Shown: positions 6,242 to 12,687 of the stretch, in pieces
Layout of the letters: each line of letters begins with the position of its first letter
How positions within the stretch are numbered: position 1 is the stretch's first letter
Virus record (IMG/VR): IMGVR_UViG_3300043436_001843
Span: 1 to 40,118 of that record
Strand: one strand, 5' to 3'
From: a virus
DNA: 40,118 bases
Position numbers and translations under genes: made by a program
The notes under the pieces: generated by a model
The model's database searches: none
Seen by the model: only the letters and a program-made list of their open reading frames with translations
Told to the model about the DNA's origin: nothing

Positions 6242-6545
6242 AATCCTCACATCCTTGATAGAAGTCATCGCCCCATATTTCATACGGGTGATAACCAAGT
6301 TTAACTGCCCACCTATCAGCGTTGTAGACATCAAGCCCTATGCGCTTCCACTTACCCAGTTGGCTGGAGGTGATAGCAGATAGCCGACCATCAAGCATCA
6401 AGCGTTGGACAAAAGGTTCTGACTTAAGTCTGATACCTGGTGGTATGTACTCGGCACGGTATCTCCGTGCACCTTCAACACAGATTTCGCATCGGCACTT
6501 GTGCTTCAGATAGGAAGAGCGACCATGATTTATTGGTCTAGACAC
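6228..6545 (-). CDS. putative DNA-binding protein with Cys-rich N-terminus
   Basis: 105 residues, GTG start. The N-terminus (HGRSSYLKHKCRCEICVEGARRY) matches a motif I know from many actinophage proteins of unknown function, with a Cys-X-Cys-X2-Cys group. The rest (SSQLGKWKRIGLDVYNADRWAVKLG) looks like a helix-turn-helix, ending with HPYEIWGDDF. Such proteins are thought to bind DNA. CTTAAG is read in frame as Arg-Leu-Lys-Ser. As one of the few DNA-binding candidates, it could be the protein that reads the CTTAAG sites, but nothing proves it. Confidence 0.6.
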   Translation of the reverse strand: MSRPINHGRSSYLKHKCRCEICVEGARRYRAEYIPPGIRLKSEPFVQRLMLDGRLSAITSSQLGKWKRIGLDVYNADRWAVKLGYHPYEIWGDDFYQGCEDYVQG

Positions 6546-6759
6546 CGAACCAATCCTTATGCTTGGATTCCCACTGCTTGTAATACTGTTTCATCCACTG
6601 TGGCTGTGGCTTCTTTTCATCTAGCAAAGCGAAGGCATGGGCAAGGGCGTTAGAAATCTTGCGCCAATCCTCCACCTCTTGCTGTGCTTGCTTAAGTCTG
6701 AACTGGAGAAGTTTTACTTTCTCCTCCATCTCATCAAGTAAGTCCTCGTACCTAGCCAT
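6538..6759 (-). CDS. small coiled-coil protein
   Basis: 73 residues. Residues 4-45 form a heptad-like helix (EDLLDEMEEKVKLLQFRLKQ), followed by a Trp/Lys-rich tail (QWMKQYYKQWESKHKDW). It overlaps both neighbours by a few bases, so it is translated with the recombination genes. It could be an oligomerising accessory factor; no family recognised. Confidence 0.65.
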   Translation of the reverse strand: MARYEDLLDEMEEKVKLLQFRLKQAQQEVEDWRKISNALAHAFALLDEKKPQPQWMKQYYKQWESKHKDWFGV

Positions 6760-6992
6760 CAGTCCCCGTGGTATCTATTCGGTGGATAGATGTGGTCATA
6801 GTTTTTAACCTTGGGCTTTTCAATCTGCTCAACAGCAGTACGAAGAAGGTCACGGAACAACTGCGAACGCTTGACATTCTTCGCCTGACATAAGAAAGCA
6901 ATCTGTTCCAACTGTGTCTTAGTGACACGCAAGCCGATGATGTGAGCCGAGGCTTCACTAGCAGTCGGGTCTACTGTGCGCTTGTTAGCCAT
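6759..6992 (-). CDS. ribbon-helix-helix-like regulator
   Basis: 77 residues from the ATG at 6992 (TGATG overlap with the preceding stop). HIIGLRVTKTQLEQIAFLC then KRSQLFRDLLRTAVEQ (about 19-59) is a strand followed by two helices, the ribbon-helix-helix pattern of small dimeric DNA-binding proteins. Such proteins usually repress by binding short palindromes. It sits just after the annealing-protein gene and could control the promoter at 8622-8650 that drives this cluster. Target not known. Confidence 0.65.
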   Translation of the reverse strand: MANKRTVDPTASEASAHIIGLRVTKTQLEQIAFLCQAKNVKRSQLFRDLLRTAVEQIEKPKVKNYDHIYPPNRYHGD

Positions 6993-7636
6993 CACTGACC
7001 TTCCTTAAACGCTACGAGTTCCTTAAATGCTTTACGCAATGCAGGCAGGTGTGACTCCATCCACTGCTGACCCTCAGGGATTTCAGCGTTAACGGCTACA
7101 ACCTTGGGGTCAATGCCCTTGTCGGTACATGCTTTGTTGAACTGCTCTACCTGCTCAGGTGACAGTGGTGTCATCGCTCGTGGCTTCTTAGATGGTGCGC
7201 TTTCCTGCACTGGCTGTGGCTTAGGCGCAGGTGTGTGGCTTGGGATGTCATCCCATTCCTGCTTAGTCCACAGGCTGAGGCAGATACCAAAACGCATGGC
7301 TGCATTACGGATGAAGTCTGATGCTAGTTCCTTAAGTAAGTCAGGCTTGTTCGGCATACATGAGCCGATACCTAGACGGCGTGTGCCGTGCACTGTGAGC
7401 CAGCCAGCCATGTGTGCCATGCCATTCTCAACACGGTATGCAGGCAGACCGTCAGTGTCAAACGCTACTGGTTCCCATGACCACAGTGGGTCAATCTCAA
7501 TGAGCATCTTGGTGACATCGGCATGACCAACAAAGTCAAGTTGGATTCCACCCTTAGGTAGTTTGCCAACAATGCGTGGGTCAGGGACACCATATGTGAC
7601 GAGGACTTCTTCAAGTCCGATGGTTTTCTTTTCCAT
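6992..7636 (-). CDS. single-strand annealing protein (Rad52/Erf-like)
   Basis: 214 residues. The N-terminal domain (about 1-130) contains LDFVGHADVTKMLIEIDP, WSWEPV and LKELASDFIRNAAMRFG, typical of Rad52/Erf-superfamily annealing proteins of actinophages. A Pro/Lys linker (about 131-155) leads to a helical C-terminal region. It would anneal complementary single strands made by the exonuclease encoded just before it (shared boundary at 7636), the classic two-component phage recombination pair. The exact subfamily was judged from motifs only. Confidence 0.7.
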   Translation of the reverse strand: MEKKTIGLEEVLVTYGVPDPRIVGKLPKGGIQLDFVGHADVTKMLIEIDPLWSWEPVAFDTDGLPAYRVENGMAHMAGWLTVHGTRRLGIGSCMPNKPDLLKELASDFIRNAAMRFGICLSLWTKQEWDDIPSHTPAPKPQPVQESAPSKKPRAMTPLSPEQVEQFNKACTDKGIDPKVVAVNAEIPEGQQWMESHLPALRKAFKELVAFKEGQ

Positions 7637-8586
7637 TATTTTTCCCCTTTCAAAAGGAATGTACGGGTTTGTACTTCTTTGGTGTATTGCTTTGCCAGTT
7701 CAGGATTCTCGGCACGGAATGTCTTTGAGTCAAACGACTCACGCTTCTGTCCCTTCCATGTAGCAACTGTCGTACCGTTCAGGATAGCGGTATCGGAGTC
7801 ACCAAGCAAATCGCAAATCTCTGCTTTCAATTCATCTTCCAACTGTTTGTATGACGCAAGTTCAGAACGGACATGACGCAACCTCTGGATTAAGTCAGAT
7901 GCTTCTTCTGGCAGTTCAACACTGCGGGACACAGGGCGTTGATAGCGGGTCTGGATTGTTTCGTATGACCACTTCACACCTGCTGGTGTCATGCCAAGTT
8001 CAATGCTGTTCAACCAGTCGGTCACTGCACCGATGTGCTCGTCAATTTCTTGCTGTGTAATCTCCTGCTCAACGAGGGTGAGGCGCAGGGTGTTGTCAAA
8101 GATTGCCCATGTCACACGCTTAGCATCGGAACAGATGGCTTGAGTGATGCCTTGGATACGCCAGTAGTCAGGCAAGGTACCTGAGTATTCACGGCTGGTG
8201 GTCTTCACCTCAAGGATGTGTCGTGTCTCCTCGTTCCACCCGTCAAGGGTAGAGATGAGATGGCACCCTGCTTCTGTGTCGTAGCAGAACAGTTCGCTTG
8301 GTGTCTCAAACTTTACGCCGAGCCTGTCGCCTGCCCACACAATGATGGTGTCTTCCAAACGGTTGCCTGTTTCCATAGCAGCGTTCGGTGTGATGGGGCT
8401 AGGTGCCACACCTGAGAGTTGCTCTGCGGCGTAGTGGTCTTTCTTCACGAACGGGTGTAGCCCGTAGATAGCGGCTGCTGCACTGGCGGAGATACGGCGG
8501 TTGCCGTTCTCATCCATGTATCGCTGGTCAAGCCATGCTTGAGAACCGTGTGGTTGTTTGTGGATGCGGTAACGCTTGAAAGTCAT
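7636..8586 (-). CDS. YqaJ/lambda-Exo-like recombination exonuclease
   Basis: 316 residues. The PD-(D/E)XK nuclease covers about residues 10-200: QAWLDQRY and ISAS at the start, METGNRLED with Glu78, TLDGW with Asp115, EVKTT with Glu126/Lys128, then WRIQGITQA. The C-terminal third is helical. It would resect double-stranded DNA 5' to 3' and hand single strands to the annealing protein encoded immediately downstream. First gene of the recombination operon, with a promoter and inverted repeat just upstream. Confidence 0.85.
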   Translation of the reverse strand: MTFKRYRIHKQPHGSQAWLDQRYMDENGNRRISASAAAAIYGLHPFVKKDHYAAEQLSGVAPSPITPNAAMETGNRLEDTIIVWAGDRLGVKFETPSELFCYDTEAGCHLISTLDGWNEETRHILEVKTTSREYSGTLPDYWRIQGITQAICSDAKRVTWAIFDNTLRLTLVEQEITQQEIDEHIGAVTDWLNSIELGMTPAGVKWSYETIQTRYQRPVSRSVELPEEASDLIQRLRHVRSELASYKQLEDELKAEICDLLGDSDTAILNGTTVATWKGQKRESFDSKTFRAENPELAKQYTKEVQTRTFLLKGEK

Positions 8587-8604
8587 GTGACTCCCCTTCT
8601 GTTG

Positions 8605-8629
8605 TGTAACTGTTAGACACGAAGTTACA
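8605..8629. promoter_or_regulatory. inverted repeat (operator-like) upstream of the exonuclease gene
   Basis: TGTAACT (8605-8611) and AGTTACA (8623-8629) are perfect inverted arms around 11 bases, lying over and just after the -10 box of the leftward promoter. The string GTTACACA on its minus strand also occurs next to the rightward promoter (983-990), so one regulator could bind both. Confidence 0.5.
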
Positions 8630-8650
8630 GGAGGGGTGTGTCAAAGTCAA
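8622..8650 (-). promoter_or_regulatory. leftward promoter for the recombination operon
   Basis: On the minus strand TTGACT (8645-8650) and TAACTT (8622-8627) are separated by 17 bases. It overlaps the end of the preceding gene and lies about 40 bases upstream of the exonuclease start. The match to the -35 is good, to the -10 moderate (3 of 6). It would allow early expression of the recombination and ssb genes separately from the late genes upstream. Confidence 0.55.
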
Positions 8651-8916
8651 GAGTTCAGAACAATTATTTTTCTAACCATTTCTACGGGGATGTAGAACAG
8701 GTTGATTCCTTCACCTTCGTGGATGGATTGGAGCAGAGTGATGTGCTTTTCTTTCGCACCATCGTCACCGACAGGGACGAGGAAACCAGTTGATTGCACA
8801 ACTACTTCGCCGTCATCTTCAACACCGTCCAATGTGAGCCAACCTGCATCACCACCGTGTGCATCAGCCCAGTAGACGAGAACGATTGGGTATCGCTGTG
8901 GTTCAAACTCAGTCAT
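8647..8916 (-). CDS. hypothetical protein
   Basis: 89 residues from the ATG at 8916, overlapping the preceding stop by 8 bases (two consecutive ATG codons are available). Beta-rich with RYPIVLVYWADAHGGDAGWLTLDGVED near the start; acidic overall. It follows a short zinc-ribbon gene and precedes the recombination promoter. No family recognised. Confidence 0.65.
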   Translation of the reverse strand: MTEFEPQRYPIVLVYWADAHGGDAGWLTLDGVEDDGEVVVQSTGFLVPVGDDGAKEKHITLLQSIHEGEGINLFYIPVEMVRKIIVLNS

Positions 8917-9028
8917 CATTAGTTGCTGGCTCACCTTCAGTGCGACACTCAGGGCAGTAACGACCTTGTGATTGGTGCCATGCCTCACCACATGTGGGGC
9001 AGATGTAGATGTAGCGAGGGTCTGTCAT
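8909..9028 (-). CDS. 39-residue zinc-ribbon protein
   Basis: Short ORF read by hand: ATG at 9028, TGA at 8909-8911. It contains CPTC (residues 10-13) and CPEC (25-28) with 11 residues between, a compact four-Cys zinc ribbon, and little else. It overlaps the next start by 8 bases, so translation is coupled. The perfect Cys-X2-Cys pairs in so short an ORF make chance unlikely. Function unknown. Confidence 0.7.
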   Translation of the reverse strand: MTDPRYIYICPTCGEAWHQSQGRYCPECRTEGEPATNDD

Positions 9029-9048
9029 ACCCCGATAATAGTCGCTGG

Positions 9049-9183
9049 TTATGCGGCTCGCTTTTCCTTACCACGCAAGGCTGCCAACCGTTCTACAGCC
9101 TTAAGAAAGGAGTCATGGTCATTAGGTGGAACGACTGCTTTGACTAGATATTTAAGAAGAATGTCAATGTCTTGCTGAGTCAT
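9049..9183 (-). CDS. 44-residue helical protein
   Basis: Short ORF read by hand: ATG at 9183, TAA at 9049-9051. It reads as two helices (QQDIDILLKYLVKAVV and HDSFLKAVERLAALRGKEK) with a basic end. CTTAAG lies 4 bases before its ATG on the minus strand, and another CTTAAG codes Leu-Lys inside. It fills an otherwise empty 170-base gap. No family recognised; the start element supports it being real. Confidence 0.6.
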   Translation of the reverse strand: MTQQDIDILLKYLVKAVVPPNDHDSFLKAVERLAALRGKEKRAA

Positions 9184-9193
9184 AGGACTTAAG
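9183..9193 (-). promoter_or_regulatory. CTTAAG element near a start codon
   Basis: On the minus strand TGTCTTAAGTCCTATG: the hexamer lies 4 bases before the ATG, not 2 as in the rightward genes. It sits in the 13-base gap after the stop of the upstream gene. Confidence 0.45.
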
Positions 9194-9196
9194 ACA

Positions 9197-9427
9197 CTAC
9201 CACGGCTTTGTTATAAAATCCTCAACACGGTTCAAGCGATTCTCAATGCGGTCAATAGCATCACGCATAGACGACCCGCCGTTGTTCTTCATGTTCATCT
9301 CAACATGGGCAATGGCTTTATCTAGTCTTGTTGCCCACCGATATACAGGTCGCACAACACCACGATAGATAATGCCAATAGATACAATACACCCAGCGAT
9401 GGAACCAAGAACACCGACAAGACCCAT
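9197..9427 (-). CDS. membrane protein with coiled coil (possible holin or spanin-like partner)
   Basis: 76 residues from the ATG at 9427 (TGATG overlap with the endolysin stop). One hydrophobic helix (about 3-25, VGVLGSIAGCIVSIGIIY) is followed by an amphipathic coiled coil with NNGGSSMRDAIDRIENRLNRVED, a string common in small membrane proteins near actinophage lysins. Placed directly after the endolysin, it probably assists lysis. Whether it is the true holin is unclear, because two other candidates lie nearby. Confidence 0.6.
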   Translation of the reverse strand: MGLVGVLGSIAGCIVSIGIIYRGVVRPVYRWATRLDKAIAHVEMNMKNNGGSSMRDAIDRIENRLNRVEDFITKPW

Positions 9428-9954
9428 CACACTTCCTTAGGCAAGGAACGCCAAGCGGCTTCAAACTTCACTGCGTCTTTAGCCATCTCAGGGGAAAGTT
9501 CTACATGCAACCACATCCCTCCAAAACTTCCAGCGTTATCGGACTCGGTAAAAATCTTCGTACCGTCATCCGACTCACCTCTTGACGAACGGTAACCTCT
9601 GCCATACCCAGGCTTATTGTCCTTAGGGTTTCTGTCATAGGCGTAGTCGTGAATCTCTACGATGCCAAGGGCTTTGGTGTTCTTAAGAAACCAGTTCCAC
9701 ATCTCAACGCCGACTGCCCGCTTGCTGTACCCAAGGTCTACGGCTGCGCCCGTAGCGTGGACACTCAGCCACTTCTCCATGCCAGGGTCACCAATCTTCT
9801 TGCCTGCAGTGTGGGAGTTACGCATTAATCGTGGGGAGTAGATGCCAAGGTTCTTCGCCTTGTACTTCTTCTTTGCTAGTTCAGCCAACTTGACTGTGCC
9901 TGGCTGTGCCTTGCCACCATCAAAACTTGGATAATATGGGTACGGTCTTGTCAT
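9427..9954 (-). CDS. endolysin, M15 D-Ala-D-Ala carboxypeptidase-like
   Basis: 175 residues. SVHATGAAVDLG (about 64-75, ligands His66 and Asp73) and WLHVEL (His150) are the zinc motifs of the M15 family. There is no signal peptide, so it needs a holin. It would cut peptide cross-links of peptidoglycan at lysis. It is flanked by two small membrane-protein genes with 4-base and 1-base overlaps, a standard lysis cassette. No separate wall-binding domain is visible at this length. Confidence 0.85.
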   Translation of the reverse strand: MTRPYPYYPSFDGGKAQPGTVKLAELAKKKYKAKNLGIYSPRLMRNSHTAGKKIGDPGMEKWLSVHATGAAVDLGYSKRAVGVEMWNWFLKNTKALGIVEIHDYAYDRNPKDNKPGYGRGYRSSRGESDDGTKIFTESDNAGSFGGMWLHVELSPEMAKDAVKFEAAWRSLPKEV

Positions 9955-10127
9955 TCTTCTTCTTCTATCCCTATGCCAAAAGCGATGGCGATGATGTTGA
10001 TAACGAAAGCAATAAGGCTGATGAATAAAGCCTTGCTCAGTGTCTCACCTGAGAGGGTGATGAGCATGAGGGCAGTGCTGGTTAGCCATAGTGACAGGCT
10101 AATGATGGCTCCTAGATACTTACGCAT
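9951..10127 (-). CDS. 58-residue two-helix membrane protein, holin candidate
   Basis: Short ORF read by hand: ATG at 10127, TGA at 9951-9953. Two hydrophobic helices (about 5-27 and 33-54), a short turn between them, a basic start (MRKY) and an acidic end (EEEE). This is the shape of a class II holin. It overlaps the endolysin start by 4 bases (ATGA), the strongest positional argument for holin function among the three small membrane proteins here. Confidence 0.7.
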   Translation of the reverse strand: MRKYLGAIISLSLWLTSTALMLITLSGETLSKALFISLIAFVINIIAIAFGIGIEEEE

Positions 10128-10137
10128 GGGTTTTACT

Positions 10138-11151
10138 TTACCACTTTCTTCTTGTGACGGCTGGCATGGTGCTGATAACTGTTAGGGCGATGAGGGTACG
10201 GCGGGTGCTAACTGGAACCGTTGAACCGATAGGGACATAGGTATCCACTGCACCACCGAAGACATTGACCGAGGCTTCAAAGGATTCACGCACGGCATCA
10301 GGGGCATCCTGGACTGCTGAGACAAGAGCGACCAGTTGTTCCTCACTTAAGTCCTCAACTACGAGAGCCTCAAAGATTTCGGTTGCTTCCTCTGCTGTCA
10401 CCTCAGCCAAGACTTCAGGGTCGGTAGCCAACTCAGTAGCCTGCTCAGGGCTTACGATAGGAGGAACCACAACAGGCTCAGGGATAGTAGTTACTGGTAC
10501 CGTTGTAGTAGTCGTAGTGCTAGTGGTAGTGGAGGTAGAAGATGTCGTGGTTGTTGGCAGGATTGTTGTCGTTGTTGGCGCAACAGTTTGAGGCACAGTT
10601 GTGGTTGGAGGCAGAGTAGATGTCGTGGTTGTTGTTGGTGCCACTGTTGTTGTGGGCACTTCTGTTGTGGTGGTGGTAGACGATGTTGTCGTGGTTGTTT
10701 GAGGTGGCTCCGTGGTTGTTGTTGGTGGGAGCGTTGTTGTGGGCAACTCTGCAACGGTAGTTACGGAACCTTGCCCGTACCCAAGTTCATACTGCACATT
10801 CCATGAAGTCCCGTCACGCCAAACATCGGGCTGGTGACAGCAGGTGCCCGCCCGTAGACGGTACCTACCTGGCTCTAACGACACAGACAAATAGGATTGC
10901 AAACCGTTGTAGTCATCGTTGCTGACAATCAGTTCACCAGCCTCTGTGTACAGCCATAGTTGAGGGTCGGATGGGTAGCCTTCAGACTGGTAGGTCTGCG
11001 CTACGAACTGTGTTGTTTCTGTGTACTCAAACCAAACATCTGTTGGTCGGGTGATGATTGGGTTTTCCGCTTTAGCACTGGATGACAGCAGTAAAGCAGA
11101 AGCAATAACCCCTATGAAAAGTAGTGTGGCTCTACTGAGCCTGTGGGTCAC
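10138..11151 (-). CDS. secreted Thr-rich protein with C-terminal hydrophobic anchor
   Basis: 337 residues, GTG start. Signal peptide (about 1-28, ending SSAKA), then a beta-rich domain (about 30-128) with a Cys-Cys pair (RAGTCCHQPD). A low-complexity Thr/Pro linker of roughly 90 residues follows, then a Glu/Ala-rich helical domain and a C-terminal segment with a hydrophobic stretch and basic end (TRRKW), resembling a membrane anchor. Thr/Pro linkers of this kind are typical of Acidimicrobiia and related actinobacterial surface proteins. Lying between the lysis genes and the tail-collar fibre, it may be a late exported cell-surface or lysis-related factor. Confidence 0.6.
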   Translation of the reverse strand: MTHRLSRATLLFIGVIASALLLSSSAKAENPIITRPTDVWFEYTETTQFVAQTYQSEGYPSDPQLWLYTEAGELIVSNDDYNGLQSYLSVSLEPGRYRLRAGTCCHQPDVWRDGTSWNVQYELGYGQGSVTTVAELPTTTLPPTTTTEPPQTTTTTSSTTTTTEVPTTTVAPTTTTTSTLPPTTTVPQTVAPTTTTILPTTTTSSTSTTTSTTTTTTVPVTTIPEPVVVPPIVSPEQATELATDPEVLAEVTAEEATEIFEALVVEDLSEEQLVALVSAVQDAPDAVRESFEASVNVFGGAVDTYVPIGSTVPVSTRRTLIALTVISTMPAVTRRKW

Positions 11152-11401
11152 GCTTCACACCGAAGGCTGCGTCCACTTCGCTTGCGTCCAACTTGCCATC
11201 AAGGGATGACTTGGCGAGGTTCACGAGAACATCTGCGATGGCATGGAAACCACCAAGGGCTGCCGAATACCACAACGGGATTGACACGCCCGTACCTACA
11301 GAGTTGATAATGCTAGAGCCTGTAATGATTGTGAGGCTGGACATGATGAACAACGCTACGATGCGGCTCGCTACATCCTTGGCAATTTTCAATGACAACA
11401 T
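11132..11401 (-). CDS. small membrane protein, holin-like
   Basis: 89 residues. Two hydrophobic segments (about 12-32 and 40-62) are followed by DGKLDASEVDAAFG, an EF-hand-like turn often seen at the end of actinophage holin-like proteins. It overlaps the Thr-rich gene by 20 bases. It may be the holin, an antiholin, or a membrane partner; there are two alternatives nearby. Confidence 0.55.
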   Translation of the reverse strand: MLSLKIAKDVASRIVALFIMSSLTIITGSSIINSVGTGVSIPLWYSAALGGFHAIADVLVNLAKSSLDGKLDASEVDAAFGVKRDPQAQ

Positions 11402-11454
11402 GGGGTTCTCCTATTGGTTAGCCCCTTGCGACTTAAGTCAGATATTACCAGGTT

Positions 11455-12678
11455 TTAGTCGTGCTTGATGATGTAGTTGACCACAACATGAGGCTGTAAG
11501 TAAGCCTCGGCACCGCCTGTGTCGGCGTTGGTCATCGTGATGGCTGTACCAACTGTTCCTGAAATGCCAGTAGTTGCTGACGCTGTTGATTCCGTATATC
11601 CGAGTTCTGGGCTGGCTCCACCGTTTAGGGCATCAACTGTAAAGTCTAAACCTGACAATGTTTGAACACCGTTGATGGTGTGGGCGTGACCAGGGTCCGT
11701 AATCGTCACCGTTCCTGAGGCGAGAACTGCAGTGTTTGCGTGGCTGTGGCTTGGCAGGTTGTTGGTACCGATAGTGGTAGAGCCACCTGTAGCCAGCAAG
11801 GTCAAAGAAGCACTGTCGCCTAATGCAAAACGCCCCTTAAAGTCAGGGGTGGTAGCACCGACAATCGCAGCAAGGGCTGTGTATCCAGTGGTGCTTGTGC
11901 CATCACACAAAAGCCAACCAGTCGGGGCAGTGGCACCACCGTACATGGCGATAGTGCCGACAGGGACAAGAGCGTTAGCGACAGCAGTAGCAAGGTCTGC
12001 TAACGCAACAGTGCCATTAACAAGGTTCGCTGATGCAACAGTTATGTCGGTAGGCAAAGCACCTGTAGCCAACTTACTTAAGGCGATAGCAGCAGAGGCG
12101 TTAATGTCTGTATTAACGATTGCACCATCTGCAATCTTGCCTGATGTAACAGCCGAGTCAGCAATGCTGTCTGCACCTACGGCTGCCCACTTGACACCAC
12201 CGTCAGTCACCGTAGAATCGGCAACCAACACCTTGTTGTTGTTCCCTGAACCACCAGTAGAAATTGTCTTAAGACCCGATGAGCCATGAACAACGATGTC
12301 GCCGTTGACTGTGTATTTAGATACAAGGTCGTTGGCTTGGTTTGCTTCAGTGGCGGTGAACACTGGGTAGATGGTTGCTCCAACATCATGCGCCCTGTCC
12401 GTGGTGTCATCAGCACCACGACCATTAACTGATGCCGTCCATGCTGAAGTAACAACAGGGTCAACAACAGTCAGTGTTGTTGAAGAAGCATAGATGACGC
12501 AAATCTTTTCTTCTTTAGATGTGCCTGGGTCAACAACAACGAAGAAAGGCGAACTGCCTGTTGTCCACCCTGACATTGCGGATGCAAGAGTAATGCTTGT
12601 AGCGTTAGCGGCAAGACCGCCACCACCTAAAGCGTTTGTTACTGCTGCACCTTTATAAGACCTGCGTGAATAAGCCAT
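11455..12678 (-). CDS. tail fibre with phage tail-collar domain
   Basis: 407 residues. The N-terminal part (1-120) has beta-structured repeats; the middle (about 150-240) shows short repeats (DSIADSAVTSGKIADGAIVN) typical of trimeric fibre shafts. The C-terminal collar domain carries VPVGTIAMYGG, APTGWLLCDG, PDFKGRFALG and PSHSHA, ending with PHVVVNYIIK. It likely binds the host surface. It is encoded directly after the tail protein gene at 12688, separated by 9 bases. Confidence 0.88.
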   Translation of the reverse strand: MAYSRRSYKGAAVTNALGGGGLAANATSITLASAMSGWTTGSSPFFVVVDPGTSKEEKICVIYASSTTLTVVDPVVTSAWTASVNGRGADDTTDRAHDVGATIYPVFTATEANQANDLVSKYTVNGDIVVHGSSGLKTISTGGSGNNNKVLVADSTVTDGGVKWAAVGADSIADSAVTSGKIADGAIVNTDINASAAIALSKLATGALPTDITVASANLVNGTVALADLATAVANALVPVGTIAMYGGATAPTGWLLCDGTSTTGYTALAAIVGATTPDFKGRFALGDSASLTLLATGGSTTIGTNNLPSHSHANTAVLASGTVTITDPGHAHTINGVQTLSGLDFTVDALNGGASPELGYTESTASATTGISGTVGTAITMTNADTGGAEAYLQPHVVVNYIIKHD

Positions 12679-12687
12679 TGTTATCTC

